A stretch of DNA of 64,000 bases from Meghimatium bilineatum. Lineage: Eukaryota > Mollusca > Gastropoda > Stylommatophora > Philomycidae. A program made the translations under genes and the position numbers. Below are positions 54,413 through 64,000 of this stretch, in pieces. Below the pieces are notes generated by a model. The model ran no database searches and was not told the origin of the DNA. It saw nothing but the letters and a program-made list of their open reading frames with translations. Every line of letters begins with the position of its first letter. Position 1 is the stretch's first letter. The stretch is taken from positions 24,667,965 through 24,731,964 of the forward strand of contig CM067309.1 in NCBI GenBank assembly GCA_034231615.1. Direction: 5' to 3'.

Positions 54413-54785
54413 TACTATATAGTCTGTTTACAGCATATAAACGTTGTAAATGTTTATGTTTATGAATTATTTATTCATAAATATATGTTCAGAGATGGAT
54501 AGAAATAGGAATGACCAGGTGAGAGGGGAGGAAGTGAGACCTCATTGGAGAGACCAGAAGATCGAACAACCAAAAACTGACTGGGGCACTCAGCTTATAT
54601 ACTTTTAGATGTCTGACGGAATGGTAAGCAGAGCATTTATGGTAATGCCCCTTGTGAAGTTATGCTGGCTGATAATCGAGAATTGAAAAACATGATTGGA
54701 AAAGATTTTCTCTACACTAACTGTTACATAGCAGTTAAAGCTTGAAACAGGGTAATTTAGTTTTGCTAGTCAGTGGAAACACATA
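54413..54785. other. Intron sequence, nothing recognised
   Basis: Unassigned sequence inside the COX6A intron. Confidence 0.35.
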
Positions 54786-54789
54786 TAAT

Positions 54790-55060
54790 CACACACACAC
54801 AAATCGGCGTTTCGACCAAAAGGCCTTTATCAAGATTACATATGCATAAAAAACATTGCAAATTATCTTGATGTTTTAGGACAAAAACACAAAACCATAA
54901 AAATATTGTCAACTAGAATGACTTGGACCTGTTTCTCTTACTAAAAACAAGGCCACGTGAAGCACATAAGTAATTGTGTGTTGGCCTTTATGTAATCTTA
55001 AACGATCCTCCAATAAATGACAGTCTTGCCCATCGGCCGCAATTAGACCTCAGGGTGTGT
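54790..55060 (-). mobile_element. Penelope-like element terminal fragment
   Basis: The minus strand reads CTTGATAAAGGCCTTTTGGT then CGAAACGCCGATT (54835-54803), the same motif type as at 17555, 56400 and 59109. A TTGATAA-AAGGCC/GGTC-GAAAC arrangement follows the terminal motif of Penelope-like elements. The rest is worn. Confidence 0.5.
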
Positions 55061-55128
55061 TAACTTCACTGAAAAATTGTATGATTGTAGATGAATTTGG
55101 GTAAGGAGATGTATTTGTTGTTCCTGTA

Positions 55129-55700
55129 TTAGGTATGTTGATTACCCACTCCGCACACCAGACACGGCCATAGATGCTCAGATCTCCGCTTGATTAAATC
55201 TCTCTGGGTATAACAGCTGATGGTTCCTGTTCTAGGTTGGTTCACTGCTCTTTTTGAAATCTTTGTCATGTGTTCTCTACGGGCCACGTCCAGTTCGCGT
55301 ATTCTCGGTATTGACTCATGCTCATTCATCTAAAATTCCTCTGATCGCGAGGACTCACGAAGAGCAATGAGTATGTCTGCTCGGTCCATAGGCTGACCAT
55401 CTGTTGTGGTGGCCAGGCTAGCTAATTGATCGGTCTGTTCGTTTCTCTCTATGCCCGCGTGTCCGGTAACAAAGATAAGCGTGAGTTTTCGTAGTGATGC
55501 CCCCATTTAAGCTCTCTCTAACTCCACCCATCCCCTACGTACATCACCTGTTTTGATTCTGAAGCATATTCATTGAGTCACTTGGTATGCGCTCATGGAA
55601 ATAGGCTTGTGATTCAAACCACTTAACTGCTTGTTGTTGCGGTAAAGGCACCATTGGCTTCGTGAATTGTTCTTCTGTATGTTTCTGTACATACGCTTAA
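55129..55700 (-). pseudogene. LINE-A-like fragment (RNase H remnant and C-terminal Cys motif)
   Basis: The minus strand reads REHMTKISKRAVNQPRTGTI, LIKRRSEHLWPCLVCGVGNQ near the left end, matching the LINE-A end (QQRTGTVSRSV, ERSEQLWMCPVCSDDD). Further right are worn RNase H words, such as FVTGHAGIERNEQTDQ near 55430-55480. Many breaks. Confidence 0.7.
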
Positions 55701-56340
55701 AGGTTTTCCCAGAATACGTATATTTATCCCTGGCTATTATTCATTCTAAAAACAAAATATGGTTTTCATCATTCCGAATCTAATGATTCCAAGAGATTGA
55801 TAATTGTTAATGGCTGGAGATATTGTAACCTGTCCCTGTGCCAGTAATCTTCCTCTAACGCACAAAACACATCTTCTAATGTCTATTTTTGACAGAAATT
55901 CACGTGTCAGGACTTCAACATGGCACATTTTAAACGTTGTGTTCTGTTCAACCATTTGTCCTTTGATTTTAGCACCGACATGCTCTATCGGGGTGCGCAT
56001 AATATGGAGGAAGTGGGAGAGAAATGTGACCGTATTATTCAATGATTTTGTCAATATGATACTCCTTTGTCTTATTTGCCTTACTCACAAGCTGCAATAA
56101 CTCGGGCTTAAACAGCAAGCTAAGTCTTTACTTCATCGTTTGTATTTCTCACAATTGGTACTTTGTCTTCCTGTGATACTGTAATTGTAATGGGATGCAT
56201 TGTCCATTACTATACATGACGGTCCTTCCAGATTTGAAAGTAGATTATTCTCCATACCGTACCAGAAAATGTGTTCATTTATTTCAGTGTAAAAATGCAT
56301 GGAAATAGGTGCCAGTGTTACTAATATATCTAAATACAAC
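55701..56340. other. Intron sequence with unassigned reading frames
   Basis: Frames of about 100 codons exist on both strands (around 55746-56100), but neither shows a motif I recognise. Confidence 0.35.
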
Positions 56341-56714
56341 ATACTAACAGCGAAGCACAGTGACAGACTCCGTTTCGACTAAAAATCTTCATCGGGACGA
56401 AAGACAACAGACAAAATAAAGGGAAGGGAGTTTCTTTCTCTACTCCTCGTCCCACCCTCGTTCATGTCGTGACTCCCTTTCCTTCTACCAACTTCTGCGA
56501 CTTTCTTCAGCACGCCCACGTCATGCTCGATGTAGCTTTTCTCAAGGACAGAAACTTACATGACAACCCTGGTGCACTCTCACCTTCGCCTTTCCGGCCC
56601 CCTCCCTTAACACTTCCCCCTGCCACCGACCATTTCTCACGTGTTCGTATGTCTTCCAAGCCTCGTCTATCCAGTTTCCAAAGTCTGTATTTGACATTGA
56701 CCAATCGTTTATCT

Positions 56715-56990
56715 GTGTTTCCTGTAACCTTGTATATGCTATTGTCTGCAAGCGACTAAATTGTATATACATCGGTGCAACGGGAAGATTTCTAACTGTT
56801 AGGTTCGTGTAACACTTGTCTTCCATCTGCAACTATGAGTCTGCTTCGGTAGCTCTTCACTTTAACAGCCATTATCACATGGGTGCACAGGACATTCACA
56901 TCACTGGTTTACTTTCGTGCCATTCTGGTGATCGCCAACGTTTCTCCCTAGAGAGTGGAAAGATCCTTAATCTAGATACTCTTTAAGCCC
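56715..56990 (+). pseudogene. GIY-YIG endonuclease remnant of the second Penelope-like element
   Basis: In one frame the plus strand reads CNLVYAIVCKRLNCIYIGAT, then GRFLTVRFV, a stop, HLSSICNYESASVALHFNSH, and GLLSCHSGDRQRFSLES. This parallels NLIYSIICKRC, KYIGETGRRL, RFAEHL and GLLRCYTGDRQRQSLEY of the better copy at 18330-19022. The stop and the frame change relative to the upstream linker show it is dead. Confidence 0.88.
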
Positions 56991-58790
56991 CATGGTATAA
57001 ACGACACTCTACACTTAGCTAACTTCTCGCTGCTTTTTGTCTGCCCGTTCTGCGTTCTCTTTGTGCTTCTCCTTTTCCTCTTGCAGCCCTTCTCATTCTT
57101 CTCCATCATACCATCTTCCCCCATCGCCTCTCGTGCTGAGTACTGTTGAGTCCTAGTGTCATCGGTTTGGAATGACATTATGGATTTAGGAGTACTGCGA
57201 TTCGCTATATTCCAAGTATGCGGCGAACGGTGGTTGGAAACACTTGAGGGACTTCTGAGTTAGTGCTGGACAGGGTAGCCTTTTTGATACGTTGTGGATT
57301 ATTTGATCTATATCCCATGTTATCACCCTTCCACACTCTCTTCTATGGGTGTATCCAACCATGTCTCCATTATCTCTTCTCTTTATTACCCATTACTCTA
57401 CCACCCATGCTTTATCAAACCTCACATACTATTGTCTCACATTGATCTTTATTCATGCTTATTACAGTGGCACACGAGTGCTCTTGTCAGGTGTATCATC
57501 GGCTAAGGCGTATTTTTAGCCTTGAGTATGTATCGGGTGGACATCTTTAGCCTCGTTGGATTGGTTGCCACGCAGCTGCGTATGGGGTTTATATGGCCAT
57601 CTGTGACTTATTATAAATATTTAGTGACCATGCAGTGTTTACAGTACCTACAAGTGGTCTGGGACATGGCTAACATATTAGACACGGTGGCGAAAGACCC
57701 TTTCATATGGGCCTACATGCAGTAGGAGCAACGTATACCAAAATGTCTGGACGTACGGTAGGCCTACCACTGATGTAAACATTGGTTAATGGGATAGGTT
57801 CCTCCATAAAGTACATGTTTCGCGCAAACGGATTATGTGGTGTTCTGATGTTCTGTCTATTGATCATTGTTCCTTATAGGTGAGCCCGTGTACAGTGCAT
57901 GCAATACCTACCAACTATGTGGGACTTGCGCTGGCTCACCCCAGTTACATCATCTTCGGTTTATGAGATTTGTCACATTTCCCGGCACTCGACGTAAAAA
58001 GGTATCTCGTACGGTGCTTGTGCCCTCGGTACATCTTCCACTGTTTCAGTGGGATTTCTGCCACCCTGAGCTACACAAACACAACATATAGGTCAAACAA
58101 CATTGATTAGGTGCTTACAACTATTCGACACCAACGCATGCGCCATGAAATACACTCTACAGGCCATGTCTGCAGCTTCTGGTTTACTTTTCTCTATATG
58201 GATAAAGACTCCGTTTCTCTTTCTACCATTACTTGCCTACGACACTATCCGTTCACATCAGTGTTCACCTACATCTCTGTTCACATCATTGTTCACCTAC
58301 ATCTGCCATTCACATCAGTGAATATTCCCACTCTTCCGTCTTTCTATCCGATCCTACTTTCTGGGTCACTTTGCCCATTGTCTATCTACTCCTTTGCCCC
58401 GTTTTTCTCCTCCGCAGGCTTGTCTGACGTCTCTATTCTTTTCTACTCTTGCTGGATTTGAGGCAATTGTATTTTCATGTTCTGACTTCGGTCTTTATCC
58501 TTTATCCACGTTTGATCTTCTCTTGTCCATCACGTAATCTTCGACACATAGTACTATTTGGTAAAGTATACTGGACAGAGTAATATTAATGTCAGCTCCC
58601 AGCTCGGACGCACACTGAGATAAGTAACCCGTTATAATATGAAATGTTTGTTTCATTTTACTGCCATCTCATCATCATTTTCTACCATTTCTTCTCGTCA
58701 TGCTATCTTCTTTTATTTTGCTGGACTCTTCCATATTTGATCTTTCTCTTCCCCATGATGTTTCTTACCACGTTATAATCTCTTCCTCCT

Positions 58791-59066
58791 ACCATCGTCA
58801 CACTATATATGCTTTCCTGTACCATCGTCACACTATATATGCTTTCCTGTACCATCGTCACACTATATATGCTTTCCTGTACCAGCGTCACACTATATAT
58901 ATGCTTTCCTGTACCAGCGTCACACTATATATATGCTTTCCTGTACCAGCGTCACACTATATATATGCTTTCCTGTACCATCGTCACACTATATATGCTT
59001 TCCTGTACCATCGTCACACTATATATGCTTTCCTGAACCATCGTCACACTATATATGCTTTCCTGT
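58791..59066. repeat. 30-bp tandem repeat, about nine units
   Basis: Units of ACCATCGTCACACTATATAT plus GCTTTCCTGT. Three middle units carry one extra AT and CAGCG for CATCG. It lies near the right end of the second Penelope-like element. Confidence 0.95.
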
Positions 59067-59418
59067 GTATTTTATTTTGTTTAGTATATTGTTTATTTCG
59101 TTTGTATTTCGTCCTGACGAAGGCTTTTAGTCAAAACGTCATCCGTCACTGTGCCTCATTGTTAGTATTTGTTATTTACATAAAATTGGTAACGCGTGTA
59201 CCTATTTCCGTCTATTTTCACACGTAACCTGTGCTACCCCAGCCCTCGTATTTCCAGTATCGGATTATTTCCTGACACCAGTGTTATATCTCTTGTTCAT
59301 CCTTTTAGTGTGATAGATTCGCCTCGCCAGTGATAAACATACATAGACAACATATGTAAACATAGACATACATAGACAACACAATACTGACATACAGTCA
59401 GCACAAGTAAAATATACA

Positions 59419-60797
59419 TATAACAGAAGTGAACATAGACATGCACAGACAACAGAAGTGAACAATGACATACACAGACAACAGAAGTGAACATAGACAT
59501 ACACAAACAACAGAAGTGAATAGAGACATACACAGACAACAGAAGTGAACCGAGACATGCACAGACAACAGAAGTGAACAAAGACATGCGCATACAACAG
59601 AAGTGATCATAGACATACACAGACAACAGAAGTGAACAGAGACATGCACAGACAACAGAAGTGAACAGAGACATACACAGACAACAGAAGTGAACAGAGA
59701 CATGCACAGACAACAGAAGTGAACAGAGACATACACAGACAACAGAAGTGAACAGAGACATGCACAGACAACAGAAGTGAACAGAGACATACACAGACAA
59801 CAGAAGTGAACATAGACATGCACGACAACAGAAGTGAACAATGACATACACAGACAACAGAAGTGAACAATGACATACACAGACAACAGAAGTGAACATA
59901 GACCTGCACAGACAACAGAAGTGAACATAGACCTGCACAGAAAACAGAAGTGAACATAGACCTGCACAGAAAACAGAAGTGAACAATGACATACACAGAC
60001 AACAGAAGTGAACATAGACCTGCACAGACAACAGAAGTGAACATAGACCTGCACGGAAAACAGAAGTGAACAGAGACATGCACAGACAACAGAAGTGAAC
60101 ATAGACATGCACAGACAACAGAAGTGAACAGAGACATGCACAGACAACAGAAGTGAACAAAGACATGCACAGACAACAGAAGTGAACAATGACATACACA
60201 GACAACAGAAGTGAACATAGACCTGCATAGACAACAGAAGTGAACATAGACCTGCACAGACAACAGAAGTGAACAATGACATACACAGACAGCAGAAGTG
60301 AACATAGACCTGCACAGACAACAGAAGTGAACATAGACCTGCACAGAAAACAGAAGTGAACAATGACATACACAGACAACAGAAGTGAACATAGACCTGC
60401 ACAGACAACAGAAGTGAACATAGACCTGCACGGAAAACAGAAGTGAACAGAGATATGCACAGACAACAGAAGTGAACATAGACATGCACAGACAACAGAA
60501 GTGAACAAAGACATGCACAGACAACAAAAGTGAACAGAGACATAAACAGACAACAGAAGTGAACAGAGACATGCACAGACAACAGAAGTGAACAGAGACA
60601 TGCACAGACAACAGAAGTGAACAGAGACATGCACAGACAACAGAAGTGAACAGAGACATGCACATACAACAGAAGTGAGCTGAGACATGCACAGACAACA
60701 GAAGTGAACAAACATACACAGACAACAGAAGTAAACAGAGACATGCACAGACAACAGAAGTGAACAAACATGCACATACAACAGGAGTGAACAGAGA
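59419..60797. repeat. 29-bp minisatellite, about 47 units
   Basis: Unit CAGACAACAGAAGTGAACAG plus AGACATGCA, with variants CATAGACCTG, CAATGACATA and CAGAAAACAG that recur in blocks (for example 59880-60070 and 60225-60445), showing block-wise expansion. All three minus frames are open for long distances, giving a spurious 546-codon frame. It lies in the COX6A intron. Confidence 0.96.
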
Positions 60798-60807
60798 CAT
60801 ACATATA

Positions 60808-60962
60808 TGCTGATATCTTCAGCGTTCATTCTCAAACTCCTGCCGGATCTCTCTTGTATCATTGTCGTTACCAGGTTTCCAGCATGATGTAATCCAGAGA
60901 ATGGAGTTGCGCTGTGCCTCCGTTTCATTTTTGCCAATGGCCCGACACATCCGTCTTCTGCG
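60808..60962 (+). mobile_element. SINE-S1 copy
   Basis: GATATCTTCAGCGTTCATTC at the left, AGGTTTCCAGCATGATGTAA in the centre, CCCGACACATCCGTCTTCTG at the right. It lies next to the end of the 29-bp array, about 110 bp before the COX6A last exon. Confidence 0.8.
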
Positions 60963-61070
60963 GAATAAATTATGATATAATGTGCTAGTATTTTTTTTGT
61001 TATAATTTCATTCTTATATTTATTGTGTCCATGGTTACCTCAAACATGCTCTCTGTCTTCATGGTTACAG

Positions 61071-61157
61071 CCTTTCCCATGGGGAGACGGTAACCACAGT
61101 TTATTTCACAACCCCAAGGTGAACGCACTGCCAGATGGCTACGAAGATGAGGAGTGA
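61071..61157 (+). CDS. COX6A: COX6A last exon and stop codon
   Basis: The acceptor is CATGGTTACAG. The exon reads [20 protein letters not shown], then PDGYEDEE and TGA. [26 protein letters not shown] is the well-known C-terminal signature of cytochrome c oxidase subunit VIa, so the assignment is secure. It begins in phase 0, matching the previous exon across a 7380-bp intron. The residues lie in the intermembrane space and are highly conserved, which argues that the gene is functional despite its repeat-filled intron. Confidence 0.96.
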   Translation, partial: PFPWGDGNHSLFHNPKVNALPDGYEDEE

Positions 61158-61310
61158 AGGTTGATATAACAAATGTGAACAGAGCGTCGCCAATGTGTGC
61201 AGGCTTAGTTCAATGAGTTTTTATTTAGTATATTAGTATTATTTCATAACATTCATTGTAGATGGCGCCCTGTTATCATCTCGTGTGACAATTGTTGTAG
61301 ATACCATTCA
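61158..61310 (+). other. COX6A 3' untranslated region
   Basis: The sequence after the stop codon has no obvious AATAAA nearby. The nearest is at 62077. The transcript end cannot be placed. Confidence 0.4.
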
Positions 61311-61593
61311 GGGCTGCCATCTTGCAACAAACTTGTGATTATCTATGATTTGACACTACTTTATATCAGGGCTGCCATCTTGCAACAAACTTGTGATTAT
61401 CTATGATTTGACACTACTTTATATCAGGGCTGCCATCTTGCAACAAACTTGAGATTATCTATGATTTGACACTACTTTATATCAGGGCTGCCATCTTGCA
61501 ACAAACTTGAGATTATCTATGATTTGGCACTACTTTATATCAGGGCTGCCATCTTGCAACAAACTTGAGATGATTTGGCACAACTTTATATGA
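61311..61593. repeat. 58-bp tandem repeat, five units (last one shortened)
   Basis: Unit starts GGGCTGCCATCTTGCAACAA and contains CTATGATTTGACACTACTTT. Starts at 61311, 61369, 61427, 61485 and 61543. The last unit lacks the TTATCTA part. Confidence 0.96.
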
Positions 61594-62040
61594 GGGCACT
61601 GAATTCTTTGACCTGTACCACTTCACAGAACTGTCAGAAGTTCTACTCCGATTTGTTTTCATGTCCAGTCTCTATTAAGGGGACAAAAGCAAAAGTTGAC
61701 GTTTAGAAAACATTTTTTTAAATATACCAATTAAATTATTTGAATGTGAATTATTTTTTTTCGGATAATCCCGAAAACAATCATGTTATTCTTCCTGCAC
61801 TTTTTATAAATTGAAAGGTTTAGCATTTTCTGCATATTTTATAAGGGAAGTGTTTAGCCTTTTCTGTACATTTTTATAAGGGACGGTTTTTTGACATAAT
61901 TAAGCAGGGAACCCTGAATTCTTGAGTCTGTTGACAGGGATGGAGAGGGGGGGGGGTGTGTGTTAGGAGGTAAAAAAAGCTGTTGTCGTAATTTATAGAC
62001 AACCCTTAAGAGGTTCACTAGAAGACAGAATTGTGTGACA
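61594..62040. other. No gene recognised
   Basis: AT-rich, with a G run at 61944. ATTTTTATAAGGGA-like words repeat loosely at 61800-61885. Confidence 0.4.
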
Positions 62041-62125
62041 AATGGAATGTCATCCTCAGTTGGTTTGTCACTATTCAATAAAAGATCTTCTTAACAATCG
62101 TCCTCCAGTACAATGGATTAAAAAG

Positions 62126-62205
62126 AATAGAGGATTGACGTTATTGTACTCGGGTTACCCCATATACACCACGTGCTCGCTGTCCACAACTTACAAATGT
62201 TTCAT
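62126..62205 (-). mobile_element. SINE-S3 3' fragment, reversed
   Basis: The minus strand reads GTATATGGGGTAACCCGAGT, then ACAATAACGTCAATCCTC, matching the plus-strand S3 body at 62480-62515. Confidence 0.65.
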
Positions 62206-62279
62206 CTCTTTCAGTAATCTTTAGAATGACTCACTTCAAGACTCTGGTATACAACAGTGAGTCTTTGATTCAGGTTCTT

Positions 62280-62560
62280 TCCTATGTCTTGGAGATGTCC
62301 ATGTAGTAGTGGTTAAGCCGTTCGCTGTGTGCTCAAGAGGCAGTGGGTTCAAATACCACTCGCCATATCTTGTTTTTAAAGTGGATATTTCTTTATCCCT
62401 AATGATTATCGATTGAAGCTACTGAGTTTTGTGCTGCGAGTGGTACTTTTGGCAGGTAGTGTGCCGCTTCGTTGATAGAGTATGAGGTAACCTGAGTACA
62501 ATAGCGTCAATCCTCTTTGTCTGTTGACTTCTATGCCAACTTGTACTACTGTTACATAGC
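62280..62560 (+). mobile_element. SINE-S3 copy with tRNA-type head
   Basis: Box A region GTAGTAGTGGTTAAGCCGTT (62310) and box B GGTTCAAATACC (62345) head a body shared with 8935-9210 (GAGTGGTACTTTTGGCAGGT, GTGTGCCGCTTCGTTGAT, GCGTCAATCCTCT). Slightly worn. Confidence 0.75.
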
Positions 62561-62950
62561 ATCAATTAACACTTCCCTGATTATTTCTTATGATAATCTT
62601 GATTAAAACATGCACCACTTGCTCCTTTTCTGAAACCATCAGATATGACATTGTCTTAAGGAGCCAACCCGTGATCTCCTGATCTTTCAGTGCCAGGCAC
62701 AACTTTTCCCATCTTGAATCATTACTGGGATTTGAACATACAAACCACTTTGTTCTTGCTAGAATCAATATCACTAGTTATGCTAAATAATAATATGTGA
62801 GGTTTATTACATTCTCAGTTCTATAGTTGTGTTTAATGACACGTTTTTGCACGATTATATGAATCAGTATTTTTTTTACAAAGTACTTTTTTTACAAAAT
62901 ATTGTATTTTTGATACCTCAAATACTTTTAAAAGTAAATTAAAGTCCTAT
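62561..62950. other. No gene recognised
   Basis: AT-rich flanking sequence before the palindromic insertion. Confidence 0.35.
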
Positions 62951-62962
62951 ACAGAAACGTAT

Positions 62963-63327
62963 ACAAGTAAATTTAAGTAGGAAGCTAGAGGACAATTTTT
63001 AAAAATTCTTGAGACTAACGAGGATTGAACCAGTCCGTTCAACGGCACCAAATCGACTAGCAACATTTGCACACGCGTTCCTCCGTACTTGACTAACCGC
63101 ATCTCCGAAAAAAGATGCGATTTCATCAAGCCATTCAAACCGTTGTCCTTGTCTCGATTGGTCCATTCGGGTGACTTTGTGTGCACGGTTTGAATGGCTT
63201 GATGAAATCGCATCTTTTTTTGGAGATGCGGTTAGTCAAGTACGGAAGAACGCGTGTGCAATTGTTGCTAGGCGATTTGGTGCCGTTGAACGGACTGGTT
63301 CAATCCCCGTTAGTCTCAATAATTTTT
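62963..63327. mobile_element. Palindromic SINE-like insertion with 12-bp target-site duplication
   Basis: Target duplication ACAGAAACGTAT at 62951-62962 and 63328-63339. Inside, arms 63000-63142 and 63185-63328 are reverse complements with few differences, separated by about 42 bp. Each arm holds a tRNA-like segment: TAGTCAAGTACGG (box A-like, 63233) and GGTTCAATCC (box B-like, 63297) on the plus strand, with a GAGA/TCTC pair closing it at 63224 and 63315. It may be two head-to-head SINE heads or a fold-back element. Confidence 0.85.
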
Positions 63328-63339
63328 ACAGAAACGTAT

Positions 63340-64000
63340 GTATATTGCATTCATCTCTCATCGGTTCTTGAATGACATTTTTGGGGGAAAATCTACCAAT
63401 AAACTATGTTGCTTAATTATGGAATATTTCTTCCATATTCTTTATTTTGAAGATATTATGTCAAGACATTTCATTGTTTATACCCAGTATATAACGTGAT
63501 AACATCCTCAATTATTAATCACATTGACTTTTTAGGTTAGGAATAATTCCAGAATTTCATTTTTATTTCCATCAAGTTCAAATATTGATTAATTACTTTT
63601 ACAATAAAATGCATAAAGCTACATATAGGCCTAGTTGTAAGATGTTTTTATCTGTCAAAAGTGTGTGAGTGTATACACTGTCAGATGTTTCTTGGTACCA
63701 GTTCTGTTTAGCCTAATGCCACCTTTGTCAGTGTTTATATGTGGTATTATGTAAAAATAGAGAATTGTAAAGATCCATGATCGCCAACGCTAGTTGGCAA
63801 GGCACATGATGATGGTTATGGGCATGCATCTATGTTACAACAGATATGTACATTCTTTCAATTTGTTACAAGTCCCACATATTCAGATATTAGTAACTAT
63901 ATAAGATAAGCCCTGCATGTATTCAGATATAACATATTAGTAACTGCATTTAGTTTTTCTACTCAATATAATATACTAACCATACTCCTATACTAACATA
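63340..64000. other. No gene recognised
   Basis: AT-rich sequence to the window end, with a short loosely repeated word CAGATATAACATATTAGTAA near 63890-63945. Confidence 0.35.

Larger units (their letters stand above)
56341..59168 (+). mobile_element. Second Penelope-like element, decayed, with inverted ends
   Basis: The ends 56341-56410 (read reversed) and 59097-59168 match over about 70 bp: TTTCGTCC, a GAAG word, TTTTTAGTC, AAAC, GTCACTGTGC and TGTTAGTAT. Between them lie a linker word VAFLKDRNLHDNPGALS (near 56535, the counterpart of FRRDRNLRDLLV) and a worn GIY-YIG domain (56715-56990). The rest up to the 30-bp repeat is non-coding or unreadable. It sits inside the COX6A last intron, in the same direction as the gene. 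Confidence 0.75.

Noticed and set aside
55746-56100. About 100-codon frames on both strands in the COX6A intron
   Set aside because: No motif, no splice context and no similarity to other pieces in the window.
59297-60937. A 546-codon minus-strand frame rich in Cys, Leu, Ser and Val
   Set aside because: It is a read-through of the 29-bp minisatellite plus a SINE-S1. All three minus frames are open because the unit lacks stops there.
63226-63322. A tRNA-Leu/Ser-like gene in the palindrome
   Set aside because: Box-like words and a short closing pair exist, but no anticodon arm could be drawn. It is also duplicated as an inverted arm of an insertion.
1-64000. A bacterial-style defence, secretion or biosynthetic gene cluster
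   Set aside because: There are no operons or prokaryotic genes. Introns, SINEs and LINEs show an animal genome, and every long frame is explained by transposons or minisatellites.

Overview
This is a piece of a repeat-rich animal nuclear genome. It is not bacterial, viral or organellar. Two host genes with introns, many LINE, SINE, mariner, hAT and Penelope-like remnants, and long minisatellites make that clear. The mixture of LINE types and a SINE core resembling repeats I remember from molluscs suggests an invertebrate, perhaps a gastropod. That assignment is inference from memory, not from a search.

Host genes. (1) On the minus strand, running off the left edge, are four exons (10690-10446, 8721-8559, 3075-2709, 375-161). 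Their splice phases fit exactly. They encode an Arg/Ser-rich, probably nuclear, protein. (2) On the plus strand is cytochrome c oxidase subunit VIa (COX6A). Two certain exons (53548-53690 and 61071-61157) encode the membrane helix, the conserved matrix/intermembrane segment and the C-terminus. A probable first exon (45964-46153) carries a mitochondrial presequence. The last intron is 7.4 kb and is filled with minisatellites and a decayed Penelope-like element.

Layout. 0-11 kb: the Arg/Ser-rich gene, whose introns hold a 29-bp minisatellite, LINE and SINE pieces and a mariner bounded by matching terminal inverted repeats with other elements nested inside it. 11-17 kb: decayed LINE fragments. 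17.4-20.4 kb: a Penelope-like element with a GIY-YIG ORF between 612/613-bp inverted repeats. 20.9-23.2 kb: a LINE with an RT-RNase H ORF carrying one frameshift, with a 5' inversion and a 15-bp target-site duplication. 23-36 kb: more LINEs, a 46-bp minisatellite, and a LINE flanked by 267-bp direct repeats. 36-41.6 kb: short tandem repeats and a hAT transposase pseudogene split by a SINE. 41.8-49.5 kb: LINE remnants and the COX6A 5' end. 49.7-54.4 kb: minisatellites, a LINE with a C2H2 tail and a SINE. 54.8-61 kb: Penelope remnants and a 1.4-kb minisatellite inside the COX6A intron. 61-64 kb: the COX6A 3' end, a 58-bp repeat, a tRNA-derived SINE and a palindromic insertion.

I use local names for families: LINE-A to LINE-J, and SINE-S1, S2 and S3. 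Nothing here looks like a new multi-gene system. The most informative signals are the well-preserved insertion structures and the hidden COX6A gene, whose exons are too short to show as long ORFs.
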